DNA of 64,000 nt from Allobosea sp. (GTDB lineage Bacteria > Pseudomonadota > Alphaproteobacteria > Rhizobiales > Beijerinckiaceae), in NCBI GenBank assembly GCA_024231975.1, contig JAAEQB010000120.1, positions 124,001 through 188,000 on the forward strand, written 5' to 3'. This document shows positions 45,216 to 52,981 of the stretch, piece by piece. Under the pieces are notes generated by a model. The model saw nothing but the letters and a program-made list of their open reading frames with translations. It searched no databases and was not told the origin of the DNA. Both the position numbers and the translations under genes were made by a program. Position 1 is the first letter of the stretch; the number at the start of each line of letters is the position of its first letter.

Positions 45216-48200
45216 ATGGCCGCCCCTGCGCCCGTCTTCCATGCCCCCTATGCCGAGGACGATGCCGCGATCGCCGGACGCCTGCTCTCTGGCGGCCGTC
45301 GCGATCCCCTGGCCAAGGCGAGGATCGACGCTCGCGCCACCTCGCTGGTCGACGCGATCCGCACCCGCAAGGTCGGCCTGGGGGGCATCGAGGAATTGCT
45401 GCGTGAGTATTCGCTCTCGACCAAGGAGGGCCTCGCGTTGATGGTGCTGGCCGAGGCGCTGCTGCGCGTGCCCGACGCCGCCACCGCCGACCGTCTGATC
45501 GAGGACAAGCTCGGCCAGGGCGACTTCGCCCATCACGAATCCAAATCCGACGCCTTCCTGATCTCGGCCTCGTCCTGGGCGCTCGGCATAACCGCCCGCA
45601 TCATCCAGCCGGGCGAGACCCCGACCAGCATTATCGGCAATCTCTCGAAGCGCCTCGGCCTGCCCGCCGTGCGCACCGCGACGCGCCAGGCCATGCGCGT
45701 CATGGGCAACCATTTCGTCCTTGGCCAGACCATCGAGGAGGCGCTGAAGCGCGCCCGCTCCGGCTCGGGCAAGCTCTATCGCTATTCCTTCGACATGCTC
45801 GGCGAAGGCGCCCGCACCCAAGCCGATGCCGATCGCTACTACGCCTCCTATGCTGATGCGATCGACGCCATCGGCCGCTCGGCCGGCAATGATCGCCTGC
45901 CGAACCGCCCGGGCATCTCGGTCAAGCTCTCGGCCCTGCATCCGCGCTACGAGGCGACCAACCGCGAGCGTGTGCTGGCCGAACTCACGCCCAAGGTGAT
46001 CGAGCTCGCCCGCCAGGCCAAGACATACGACCTCAACTTCACCGTCGACGCCGAGGAGGCCGACCGGCTCGAGCTCTCGCTCGACGTCATCGCCGCCGTC
46101 ATGGCCGACGCCTCGCTCGCCGGCTGGGACGGTTTCGGCCTCGCCATCCAGGCCTATCAGAAGCGCGCCGCGGCGGTGATCGACCACATCGCCGCCCTCG
46201 CACAGACCTATGACCGCCGGCTGATGGTCCGGCTGGTCAAGGGCGCCTATTGGGACACCGAGCTGAAGCGCGCCCAGGAGCGCGGCCTGCCCGACTATCC
46301 GGTCTTCACCCGCAAGGCGATGACCGACCTGAACTACGAGGCCTGCGCCAAGCAGCTGCTCGCCTTGCGCCCGCGCATCATTCCCCAGTTCGCCACCCAT
46401 AACGCGCTGACCGTCGCGACCGTCGCCGAACTTGCCGGCGACACCGAGAACTTCGAGTTCCAGCGCCTGCACGGCATGGGCGAGGCGCTCTATGAGCGTC
46501 TGCTGCAGTCGGATTCCGGCTTCGCCTGCCGCACCTATGCGCCGGTCGGCGGCCATCAGGACCTGCTCGCCTATCTCGTCCGCCGCCTGCTCGAGAACGG
46601 CGCCAACTCCTCCTTCGTCTCGGTCTCCGGCGATCCCGACGTGCCGGTCGCGACGCTTCTGGTGCCGCCGGCGGACATCATCGGCTCGCCGAGCGCCGCC
46701 CGCCATCGCCGCATCCCGCTGCCGGCCGAACTCTTCGGCCCGAGCCGCCGCAACTCCGCCGGCGTCGAGCTCGGCGATGCGCAGAGCCTCGCGACCCTAC
46801 TCGCCGAGGTCCACGCAGCTGCGGCGAAGCCCGTGCCCGAGGCGGTGCCGCTGATCGACGGCAAGCCCGGTACCGGCACCGCCCGCGACGTGCTCTCGCC
46901 GATCGACGGCAAGCCGGTCGGCCGCGTCACCGAGGGCGATGCCGCCAGCGCCGAGAAGGCGATGACCGCCGCCAAGGCCGGCTTCCACGCCTGGAACGCC
47001 ACGCCCGCCCGCAACCGCGCCGCATCCCTGCGCCAGGCCGCCGACCTGATGGAAGCGCGCCGCGGCCCGATCCTGGCGCTGCTCCAGTCCGAGGCCGGCA
47101 AGACGCTGGACGACGCCATCGCCGAACTCCGCGAAGCCGTCGACTTCCTGCGCTACTACGCCGCAGAAGCCGAGGCGAAGTTCGCCGTGCCGACCGCGCT
47201 TCCGGGCCCGACCGGCGAGGACAATCGCCTGATCCTGCGCGGCCGCGGCCCCTTCGTCTGCATCGCGCCCTGGAACTTCCCGCTGGCGATCTTTGTCGGC
47301 CAGGTCGCCGCCGCGCTGGTCGCCGGCAACAGCGTCGTCGCCAAGCCGGCGCCGCAGACCCCGCTGATCGCCGCGCTCGCCGTGCGCCTCCTGCACGAGG
47401 CCGGCATCCCGAAGACCGCGCTGCACTTCGCCCCCGGCGACGGCAAGCTCGGCGCCGCCCTGGTCGCACACAAGGATGTCGCCGGCGTCGCCTTCACCGG
47501 CTCGACCGCGACCGCCCGCGCCATCAACCGGGCGCTCGCCAACAAGGACGGCCCGATCGTCCCGCTGATCGCCGAGACCGGCGGCCTCAACGCCATGATC
47601 GTCGACGCCACCGCGCTGGCCGAGCAGGTCGCCGACGACGTCGTCCTCTCCGCCTTCCGCTCGGCCGGCCAGCGCTGCTCGGCGCTGCGCCTGCTCGTCG
47701 TGCAGGAGGACGTCGCCGACAAGATGGTCGAGATGATCGAGGGCGCCGCCAGCGAGCTCACGCTGGGCGACCCCCGCCAGATCGAGACCCATGTCGGCCC
47801 GGTGATCGACGACGCCGCCAAGGAGCGGCTCGACGCCCATATCGCCGCGATGCGTTCCGCCGGCCGCGTCGCCTATGCCGGCAAGACGCCTTCCCTGCCC
47901 GGCACCTTCGTCGCCCCGCACATCATCCGGCTGGACAAGGTCGCCGACCTCGCCGCCGAGCATTTCGGCCCGGTGCTGCATGTCGTGCGCTGGAAGGCGG
48001 GCCAGCTCGACAAGGTCCTCGCCGAGATCGAGGCGACCGGCTACGGCCTGACCTTCGGCCTGCATTCGCGCATCGAGGCCACGGTCGAGCTGGTCGTCGA
48101 CCGGCTCTCGACCGGCAACATCTATGTCAACCGCAACATGATCGGCGCGGTCGTCGGCGTGCAGCCCTTCGGCGGCCACGGCCTCTCGGGCACCGGCCCC

Positions 48201-48308
48201 AAGGCCGGCGGCCCGAACTACCTGCCCCGCTTCGCCACCGAGCAGACGGTGACGATCAACACCGCGGCGGCGGGCGGCAATGCCTCGCTGATCGCGATGG
48301 GGGAGTAG
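45216..48308 (+). CDS. putA: Bifunctional proline dehydrogenase / delta-1-pyrroline-5-carboxylate dehydrogenase
   Basis: A 1030-residue PutA. ATG 45216 follows GGAG at 8 bases and starts at the conserved APVFHAPYAEDDAAI. Residues about 100-480 are the FAD proline dehydrogenase barrel (GISVKLSALHPRYE, LMVRLVKGAYWDTE). Residues about 560-1010 are the NAD aldehyde dehydrogenase, with Glu in IAETGGLNAM and catalytic Cys 821 in AGQRCSALR. There is no N-terminal ribbon-helix-helix, so it is not a self-regulating PutA. It oxidises proline to glutamate at the inner membrane. Confidence 0.96.
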   Translation: MAAPAPVFHAPYAEDDAAIAGRLLSGGRRDPLAKARIDARATSLVDAIRTRKVGLGGIEELLREYSLSTKEGLALMVLAEALLRVPDAATADRLIEDKLGQGDFAHHESKSDAFLISASSWALGITARIIQPGETPTSIIGNLSKRLGLPAVRTATRQAMRVMGNHFVLGQTIEEALKRARSGSGKLYRYSFDMLGEGARTQADADRYYASYADAIDAIGRSAGNDRLPNRPGISVKLSALHPRYEATNRERVLAELTPKVIELARQAKTYDLNFTVDAEEADRLELSLDVIAAVMADASLAGWDGFGLAIQAYQKRAAAVIDHIAALAQTYDRRLMVRLVKGAYWDTELKRAQERGLPDYPVFTRKAMTDLNYEACAKQLLALRPRIIPQFATHNALTVATVAELAGDTENFEFQRLHGMGEALYERLLQSDSGFACRTYAPVGGHQDLLAYLVRRLLENGANSSFVSVSGDPDVPVATLLVPPADIIGSPSAARHRRIPLPAELFGPSRRNSAGVELGDAQSLATLLAEVHAAAAKPVPEAVPLIDGKPGTGTARDVLSPIDGKPVGRVTEGDAASAEKAMTAAKAGFHAWNATPARNRAASLRQAADLMEARRGPILALLQSEAGKTLDDAIAELREAVDFLRYYAAEAEAKFAVPTALPGPTGEDNRLILRGRGPFVCIAPWNFPLAIFVGQVAAALVAGNSVVAKPAPQTPLIAALAVRLLHEAGIPKTALHFAPGDGKLGAALVAHKDVAGVAFTGSTATARAINRALANKDGPIVPLIAETGGLNAMIVDATALAEQVADDVVLSAFRSAGQRCSALRLLVVQEDVADKMVEMIEGAASELTLGDPRQIETHVGPVIDDAAKERLDAHIAAMRSAGRVAYAGKTPSLPGTFVAPHIIRLDKVADLAAEHFGPVLHVVRWKAGQLDKVLAEIEATGYGLTFGLHSRIEATVELVVDRLSTGNIYVNRNMIGAVVGVQPFGGHGLSGTGPKAGGPNYLPRFATEQTVTINTAAAGGNASLIAMGE

Positions 48309-48317
48309 GCCTCACGC

Positions 48318-48423
48318 GTCATGCTCGGGCTTGCCCCGAGCATCTCTCGCCGGATGAGGCGCCGATCGGCGCCTTCTCGTCCTGAGATTCTCGGGTCTGC
48401 GCTTCGCTCCGCCCGAGAATGAC
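48318..48423. repeat. Intergenic inverted-repeat element (type 1, copy A)
   Basis: A 106-base element with outer arms GTCATGCTCGGG and a matching ATGAC end. It is composed of two sub-hairpins: GCTCGGGCTTGCCCCGAGC at the left, and a right one built from TCTCGGG and CCCGAGA. A 106-base copy with about nine in ten bases identical at each end lies at 49322-49427. It directly follows putA and may act as its 3' end structure. Confidence 0.75.
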
Positions 48424-48449
48424 GGCAGTTCCGCCCGGCATCCCGCGCC

Positions 48450-48713
48450 CTACTCCGCCGCCCTTGCCGCCGCCTGCTTCAGCCGCGCCAGCGCTTCCTC
48501 GGCCCCGGCCTTCACCGCGGGATCGGCGACCTGCCCCTCGGCCGCGACGCGCTCGGCCAGCGCCGCGACGCTGAACTCGCCGCCGCCGGCGACGAGCTTC
48601 AGCACCGCATTGGCGAGCACGTTCGGCCAATAGGCCGCGCCGCCCTTGGCCAGCCCCTTGGCCTTGCGGCCCTCGAATTCCTTGGTGAGCTGTTCGGGGG
48701 TTTTTCTGGCCAT
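48450..48713 (-). CDS. Conserved small hypothetical protein
   Basis: An 87-residue protein from ATG 48713. MARKTPEQLTKEFEGRKAKG starts a basic helix, a middle segment ANAVLKLVAGGGEFSVAALA follows and the end is an alanine-rich helix. It has no signal peptide or membrane segment. I do not recognise a family. It lies between two repeat elements in a region of short genes, so its reality rests on codon-like GC bias and a plausible start. Confidence 0.55.
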   Translation of the reverse strand: MARKTPEQLTKEFEGRKAKGLAKGGAAYWPNVLANAVLKLVAGGGEFSVAALAERVAAEGQVADPAVKAGAEEALARLKQAAARAAE

Positions 48714-48795
48714 GGCGTCGGGCTTTCGGTGAATCGGGTCTGAGCCGAGCTTATAGCAGCCTGCCGGCAAAGAGCGCGGGGACCTCGGCCTCCCT

Positions 48796-48943
48796 CCCTT
48801 CCCCCTTGCGGGGAAGGGCTGGGGATGGGGGGCGGACGACTGGGTGCGAGGTTGCCGGTAGAACCGTCACGGCCACTTGGCCTTCGCTCGCTCCGACTTT
48901 GCGCCCCCCACCCCTGCCCCTCCCCACAAGGGGGAGGGGTTCG
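48796..48943. repeat. GC-rich intergenic inverted-repeat element (type 2)
   Basis: Sister of the element at 19233-19370. The left hairpin is CCCTTCCCC-N5-GGGGAAGGG (48796-48818), followed by TGGGGATGGGGGG. The right side mirrors it with CCCCCCACCCCTGCCCC and the hairpin CCCCTCCCC-acaag-GGGGAGGGG (48917-48939). About 100 bases of less conserved DNA lie inside. Nothing in it appears to code. Confidence 0.65.
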
Positions 48944-48954
48944 CGCCTCGCCTT

Positions 48955-49299
48955 TTACCTCTCCCCCTGCAGCGGAATCGCCTCGAGCTGCGCTTTGTGC
49001 CTGGCGATGCGCCGCTCGGCCTCGCGCCAGGCTTGCCTGCCCTCGACGCCCTGGCCGCGCAGGCGGACCGCTTCGCGGAAGGTCGCGCGCATCTCGTCGG
49101 ACAGGGCTTGCATGAACACAGCCGCACATTGCGCGCCATCCGGGCCGGTGCAGGCCTTGGCCCGCCGGCAATCCTTGCGGCCGCAAAAGCGCCAGCACTC
49201 CAGCAATGTCGCGAACTTGCGCAGCGCGATCGGCCGCTCGCGCTGGAAGCGCTCGAATTCCTCTTTCGTCGCGCCGCGATGGTCGGGATTGCGGGGCAT
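48955..49299 (-). CDS. Cysteine-containing hypothetical protein
   Basis: A 114-residue protein from ATG 49299, behind AAGGACA. It begins MPRNPDHRGATKEEFERFQR and has a cluster CWRFCGRKDCRRAKAC near residues 34-49 with another Cys at about 57, which could bind a metal. The second half is a charged helix ending AQLEAIPLQGER. No membrane segment. I cannot name a family with certainty. It is flanked by two repeat elements. Confidence 0.6.
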   Translation of the reverse strand: MPRNPDHRGATKEEFERFQRERPIALRKFATLLECWRFCGRKDCRRAKACTGPDGAQCAAVFMQALSDEMRATFREAVRLRGQGVEGRQAWREAERRIARHKAQLEAIPLQGER

Positions 49300-49321
49300 G
49301 GGCTGTCCTTTCGACACGCGC

Positions 49322-49427
49322 GTCATGCTCGGGCTTGACCCGAGCATCTCAGGCCGGAGGAGGCTCTGGTCGGCGCCCACTGGTCCTGAGATTCTCGGGT
49401 CTGCGCTACGCTTCGCCCGAGAATGAC
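49322..49427. repeat. Intergenic inverted-repeat element (type 1, copy B)
   Basis: A 106-base copy of the element at 48318, with identical ends (GTCATGCTCGGGCTTG at the left, CCCGAGAATGAC at the right) and a divergent middle. The two copies bracket the pair of small hypothetical genes at 48450-49299 in the same orientation, which could allow recombination between them. Confidence 0.75.
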
Positions 49428-49905
49428 GCATGAGATTTCCCCGCCCGCAGGCTCATCCTGCGGGCGTTGTCGTATCTGAGGGGCAGCGGAGCGCCGCGAG
49501 GCGCGTTTGGTATCCGCTTCCATTGAGCCAGGAAGCGGCGCGGATGGATTGAGCCACCATCCGCACGCCCCGTGGCGCTCCGCCAACGGCGATTTGAAAG
49601 CTCCGGGCCGCGCTTCTGTTGCGCCGGCTTGTGCAGCCGGCGCGGTCTAGCGAGCTCCTCGCGCAGGGATCGTAATGTCCCCAGGTCGGTTCCCGAAGCC
49701 TCCCGGGAGCGAGGCGCAACCCTCGCCCGCAGGCGCCGCACCCACCCCGCCAAACGACATGCCTCCGGTCGGCCGCCCCTCGGGGATGGGATGCGCGCGA
49801 GTATACGGGAGGTTGGGAGGACGGGGATAAGTTTGCGGTCTGTCCCCGTTGGGTGCGGGCCTGATTTCTGCCGTAACGGCATTTCGTTGAGACACCTAGC
49901 ACTGT
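49428..49905. other. Gene-free stretch with hairpins before the Pycsar island
   Basis: About 480 bases in which I find no convincing gene on either strand. It holds a perfect 10-bp hairpin CGCCCGCAGG-ctcat-CCTGCGGGCG (49442-49466), a perfect 9-bp hairpin GCGCCGGCT-tgtgc-AGCCGGCGC (49621-49643), the dyad ACGGGGA/TCCCCGT (49821-49849) and the palindrome TGCCGTAACGGCA (49869-49881). The translated minus frames have tRNA-like word patterns but do not fold as a tRNA. It may be the edge of a decayed mobile element or an unrecognised structured RNA. Confidence 0.4.
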
Positions 49906-50094
49906 TATGGCGGTGGATTATTCGGCCGCAAGCAGTTCGCCGAGCTCAACGCCGCTTTACAGTAGGTTGAAGCCCGCTTCATCCTCTCGCTCAATGACGT
50001 GCTCGAAGTGCGCGAACTCTTCACCCGAGCCTCGATCGAGACGATCGAGGCTCAGCTATCAGGCGAGGGAGTGAACTACTCGCGGCAGGCATAA
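49906..50094 (+). pseudogene. C-terminal remnant of a DNA adenine methylase (D12 class)
   Basis: The frame from 49906 reads YGGGLFGRKQFAELNAALQ, a TAG stop, then VEARFILSLNDVLEVRELFT and a tail ending in TAA at 50092. This is the order seen at the end of Dam-type N6-adenine methylases, where YGxGxF, a helix, then FILSxND and an EVRELF helix follow each other. The catalytic DPPY part and the whole N terminus are missing and an internal stop is present. It is most likely a prophage or mobile-element relic next to the defence operon. Confidence 0.65.
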
Positions 50095-50119
50095 ATACTG
50101 ATTATCGGCGGAGGTACAT

Positions 50120-50695
50120 TTGGCCAAAAACGATCAGGAGGAGTCCTATGAGCGCTGCCTATCGACAACGTTGGGGCGTGTAATTGAATTTCTAAAGTTC
50201 GCGGAGACAAAGAACGCAGCCTTGCTAACCTTCTCGTCGGCCTGGCTGCTTGCTGGCATCAGCTTTTTGAGCGGATCGAGCCCGCACCATATGGCGTGGC
50301 GTACGGCATTCGTTGTGGCCATGTGCTTTTTCGCCGCCTCGGCGCTTGTCGCTATATACTCGTTCCTTCCGAGGCTGCATCTCGGACGACATCACCAAGA
50401 TCCCGAGCAAAAAAAGGCACTCCTCTATTTCGGCGACGCAGCGACTTTTGAACCTGCCGCATACAGGGAAAGAGTCAGCGAGCGATATCGTCCGCCAGAA
50501 AAACACTCAGTAACCCAGAGCTATGTGGATGACTTAGCCGTTCAGATTGTGGTGGTGAGTAAAATAACTGCTCGCAAGTTTCGCATTTTCAACATCGCAG
50601 CCTGCCTCGTGGCAATCGGCCTGTTTTCGCTAGCTGTCCCAGGCTTGAGCCGATTGGTTCGCTTGGCGCTTGCGGTACTCGGTGACACTCCATGA
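50120..50695 (+). CDS. Putative Pycsar effector, PycTM-like membrane protein
   Basis: A 191-residue protein started at TTG 50120, with a strong GGAGG five bases before it. Helix EFLKFAETKNAALLTFSSAW leads into membrane segment 1 (about 33-51). Segment 2 is about 62-83 and a third is at about 157-177, with a charged soluble part between. The FAETKN-plus-membrane start is typical of the PycTM family, whose members bind cCMP or cUMP and then damage the inner membrane so that the infected cell dies. It overlaps the cyclase gene by ATGA. Base composition is clearly AT-richer than the neighbours. Confidence 0.75.
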   Translation: MAKNDQEESYERCLSTTLGRVIEFLKFAETKNAALLTFSSAWLLAGISFLSGSSPHHMAWRTAFVVAMCFFAASALVAIYSFLPRLHLGRHHQDPEQKKALLYFGDAATFEPAAYRERVSERYRPPEKHSVTQSYVDDLAVQIVVVSKITARKFRIFNIAACLVAIGLFSLAVPGLSRLVRLALAVLGDTP

Positions 50696-51654
50696 AAATG
50701 CAGGAGATGGTCGCTGAACTTGCGAGCGAAGTGGAGACGATACTCGATCCATCGTTCAAGATCGACGTTACCAAGACGCAGTCAGTGCCGCATTCAAGCG
50801 ATGCGGGCATTACGTTTCCCAATCTGGATACCAATAGACAAGGGACTAAGCTGCTATCTAGCTGCGTGCTGTATATCGATATTCGAAGATCGACAGAACT
50901 GAATTTGGCTCATAAACCTCAAACAGTATCAAAGCTCTATTCAGCATTTGTACGCGCGATGACCCGTTGCGCCCGACACCATCATGGACATGTGCGCGGA
51001 ATCATCGGAGATCGAGTTATGGTTGTATTTGATGTAGAAAATTCTTTTAAAAACGCTGTCGACTGCGCAATTTCAATGAACTCAGCTGCACAATACGTCC
51101 TAAATCGGCACTTTAAATCCGGGGAAATATTATGCGGAATAGGGATTGATTCTGGCAACATGCTTGTAACGAAAACGGGAATTAGACGACGGGGCGTGGA
51201 ACAAGCCGCGTACCGCAACCTTGTATGGCTTGGGCGACCTGCAAACGTCGCCAGTAAGCTGACCGACCTTGCCAACAAGCCCGGAAAAACAGTCGATATC
51301 CCGGCTGTCTCAACCGGCACTTCGAGGACGGGGCTTGGTGACTGGAGTTGGAAGACCGATACCGCAGGTGAGTTTATTAAGAGGCTTCAACCGAATCCGG
51401 GACAGCCATTCCTGCATGATCCCACCCCGGATCTCCGCGCCTATGTGGTGACTACCACTACCGTTGTCCTGGAGCCTAAGACGCCGGCCATCCTGATGAC
51501 GGAAGCGGTATGGTCGGGTTTCAAAGCAGCAGCTCCGAATGCCCCCGAGGTTACCAATGGGTGGATAGGCCCGGTTGAAGGATTGAGCGTTGCTGGCTAC
51601 TCAGGAACTGTTTTTGGTGGCGACGTGATCTACAAGCAGTTTCGCGACCGCTAA
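50692..51654 (+). CDS. Putative Pycsar pyrimidine nucleotide cyclase (PycC-like)
   Basis: A 320-residue class III cyclase-domain protein. The metal-binding aspartates are Asp 63 in LYIDIRRSTEL and Asp 107 in IIGDRVMVVFD. The helix RNLVWLGRPANVASKLTDLA is the conserved later part of the domain. There is no membrane or receptor domain, and a ~110-residue C-terminal extension follows, as in stand-alone PycC enzymes. The arrangement with a PycTM-like partner points to cCMP or cUMP synthesis upon phage infection rather than cAMP signalling. GC content is as low as one third in places (51001-51060), a sign of transfer. Confidence 0.78.
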   Translation: MKMQEMVAELASEVETILDPSFKIDVTKTQSVPHSSDAGITFPNLDTNRQGTKLLSSCVLYIDIRRSTELNLAHKPQTVSKLYSAFVRAMTRCARHHHGHVRGIIGDRVMVVFDVENSFKNAVDCAISMNSAAQYVLNRHFKSGEILCGIGIDSGNMLVTKTGIRRRGVEQAAYRNLVWLGRPANVASKLTDLANKPGKTVDIPAVSTGTSRTGLGDWSWKTDTAGEFIKRLQPNPGQPFLHDPTPDLRAYVVTTTTVVLEPKTPAILMTEAVWSGFKAAAPNAPEVTNGWIGPVEGLSVAGYSGTVFGGDVIYKQFRDR

Positions 51655-51743
51655 CTGGTGGCGACTAGTCAGCCGCTTTTGCGATACACAGCCCTAACCC
51701 TTGACTCCCCCACCCTCCCCATCCTACCCCCATCGACGGGACA

Positions 51744-51780
51744 CGCCGCCCCAACGCGGCGCGCCCATCTGTAAGGATGG
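51744..51780 (+). promoter_or_regulatory. serC leader RNA candidate
   Basis: Two hairpins stand in tandem just before serC: CGCCGC-cccaac-GCGGCG (51744-51761) and CCATC-tgtaag-GATGG (51765-51780). The second includes part of the ribosome site (AAGGATGGAG), so its folding would affect translation. The layout resembles the conserved serC RNA motif described upstream of serC in Alphaproteobacteria. The ligand, if any, is not known. Confidence 0.6.
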
Positions 51781-51788
51781 AGACATCG

Positions 51789-52964
51789 ATGGCGAATACG
51801 ATTCCGGCAGCGCGCCCGCGCGTGCCGCATTTCTCGTCCGGCCCCTGCGCCAAGCGCCCCGGCTGGACCCTCAAGGCTCTCGGTGACGCGGCGCTCGGCC
51901 GCTCGCACCGCGCCAAGATCGGCAAGGACAAGCTCAAACTCGCGATCGACCTGACGCGCGAAGTGCTGCAGGTCCCGGCCGATTACCGCATCGGCATCGT
52001 GCCGGCCTCCGACACCGGCGCCATGGAAATGGCGATGTGGAGCATGTTGGGCGCCCGCGGCGTCGACATGGTCGCCTGGGAGAGCTTTGGCGAGGGCTGG
52101 GTCACCGATGTCGCCAAGCAGCTCAAGCTGGCGGATGTGCGCACCTTCACCGCCCCCTATGGCGAACTGCCGAACCTGAAGAAGGTCGACACGAAGAATC
52201 GCGACGTCGTCTTCACCTGGAACGGCACCACCTCGGGCGTGCGCGTCGCCGATGCCAGCTGGATCGCCGATGACCGCGAGGGGCTGACGATCTGCGACGC
52301 CACCTCGGCCGCCTTCGCCCAGCGCCTCGACTGGCCAAAGCTCGATGTCGTCACCTTCTCCTGGCAGAAGGTGCTCGGCGGCGAGGCCGCGCATGGCATG
52401 ATCGTGCTCTCGCCCCGCGCGGTCGAGCGGCTCCTGACCTACAAGCCTTCCTGGCCGCTGCCAAAAATCTTCCGCATGACCTCGGGCGGCAAGCTCTCCG
52501 AGGGCATTTTTGCCGGCGAGACGATCAACACCCCGTCCATGCTCGCGGTCGAGGATTATCTCGATGCGCTGGCCTGGGCCAAGAAGGTCGGCGGGCTCGA
52601 CGGGCTGGTGAAGCGCGCCGACGGCAATGCCCGCGTCATCGCCAAGTTCGTGCGCGAGAACGACTGGATCGACTTCCTCGCGGTCAAGCCGAAGACGCGC
52701 TCGAACACCTCGGTCTGCCTCAAGTTCACCGACCCGGCGGTGACGGCGCTGCCGGCAGACGCGCAGGCGGCCTTCGCCAAGCAGGTGGTCTCGATCATCG
52801 AGAAGGCCGGCGCCGGCTACGATCTCGGCCATTACCGCGACGCCCCTCCCGGCCTGCGCATCTGGTGCGGCGCGACCGTGCAGAGCCGCGACCTCAAGGC
52901 GCTGCTGCCGTGGATCGCGTACGCGTTCGCCGAAGCGAAGGCGGGGTTGAAGAAGGCGGCGTAA
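51789..52964 (+). CDS. serC: Phosphoserine aminotransferase
   Basis: A 391-residue PLP enzyme starting at ATG 51789, with GGAG six bases before it. It opens with RPRVPHFSSGPCAKRPGWTL, typical of the alphaproteobacterial SerC form. The Schiff-base Lys is Lys 194 in FSWQKVLGGEAAHG. It converts 3-phosphohydroxypyruvate to phosphoserine in serine synthesis and may also serve pyridoxal phosphate synthesis. serA follows after a repeat-containing 212-base gap, which may separate or modulate the two-gene operon. Confidence 0.95.
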   Translation: MANTIPAARPRVPHFSSGPCAKRPGWTLKALGDAALGRSHRAKIGKDKLKLAIDLTREVLQVPADYRIGIVPASDTGAMEMAMWSMLGARGVDMVAWESFGEGWVTDVAKQLKLADVRTFTAPYGELPNLKKVDTKNRDVVFTWNGTTSGVRVADASWIADDREGLTICDATSAAFAQRLDWPKLDVVTFSWQKVLGGEAAHGMIVLSPRAVERLLTYKPSWPLPKIFRMTSGGKLSEGIFAGETINTPSMLAVEDYLDALAWAKKVGGLDGLVKRADGNARVIAKFVRENDWIDFLAVKPKTRSNTSVCLKFTDPAVTALPADAQAAFAKQVVSIIEKAGAGYDLGHYRDAPPGLRIWCGATVQSRDLKALLPWIAYAFAEAKAGLKKAA

Positions 52965-52981
52965 CGCTCCGCCTCCGCCAC

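Noticed and set aside
19233..48943. CRISPR array suspected from repeated GC-rich units
   Set aside because: The units are only two, far apart, palindromic and lack regular repeat-spacer spacing or cas genes.
49621..49643. Rho-independent terminator
   Set aside because: The 9-bp hairpin is perfect, but no T-run follows on either strand and no gene ends just before it.
49453..49902. Long minus-strand open frames of 80-160 codons upstream of the Pycsar operon
   Set aside because: Several frames are open at once in GC-rich DNA, none has a ribosome site with a conserved-looking start, and the translations are low-complexity Arg/Ala/Pro text.
50120..51654. CBASS system as an alternative reading of the two-gene operon
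   Set aside because: The enzyme is a class III cyclase with Asp-Ile and Gly-Asp metal motifs, not a CD-NTase fold with GS and DxD motifs, and no CBASS-type accessory gene is present.
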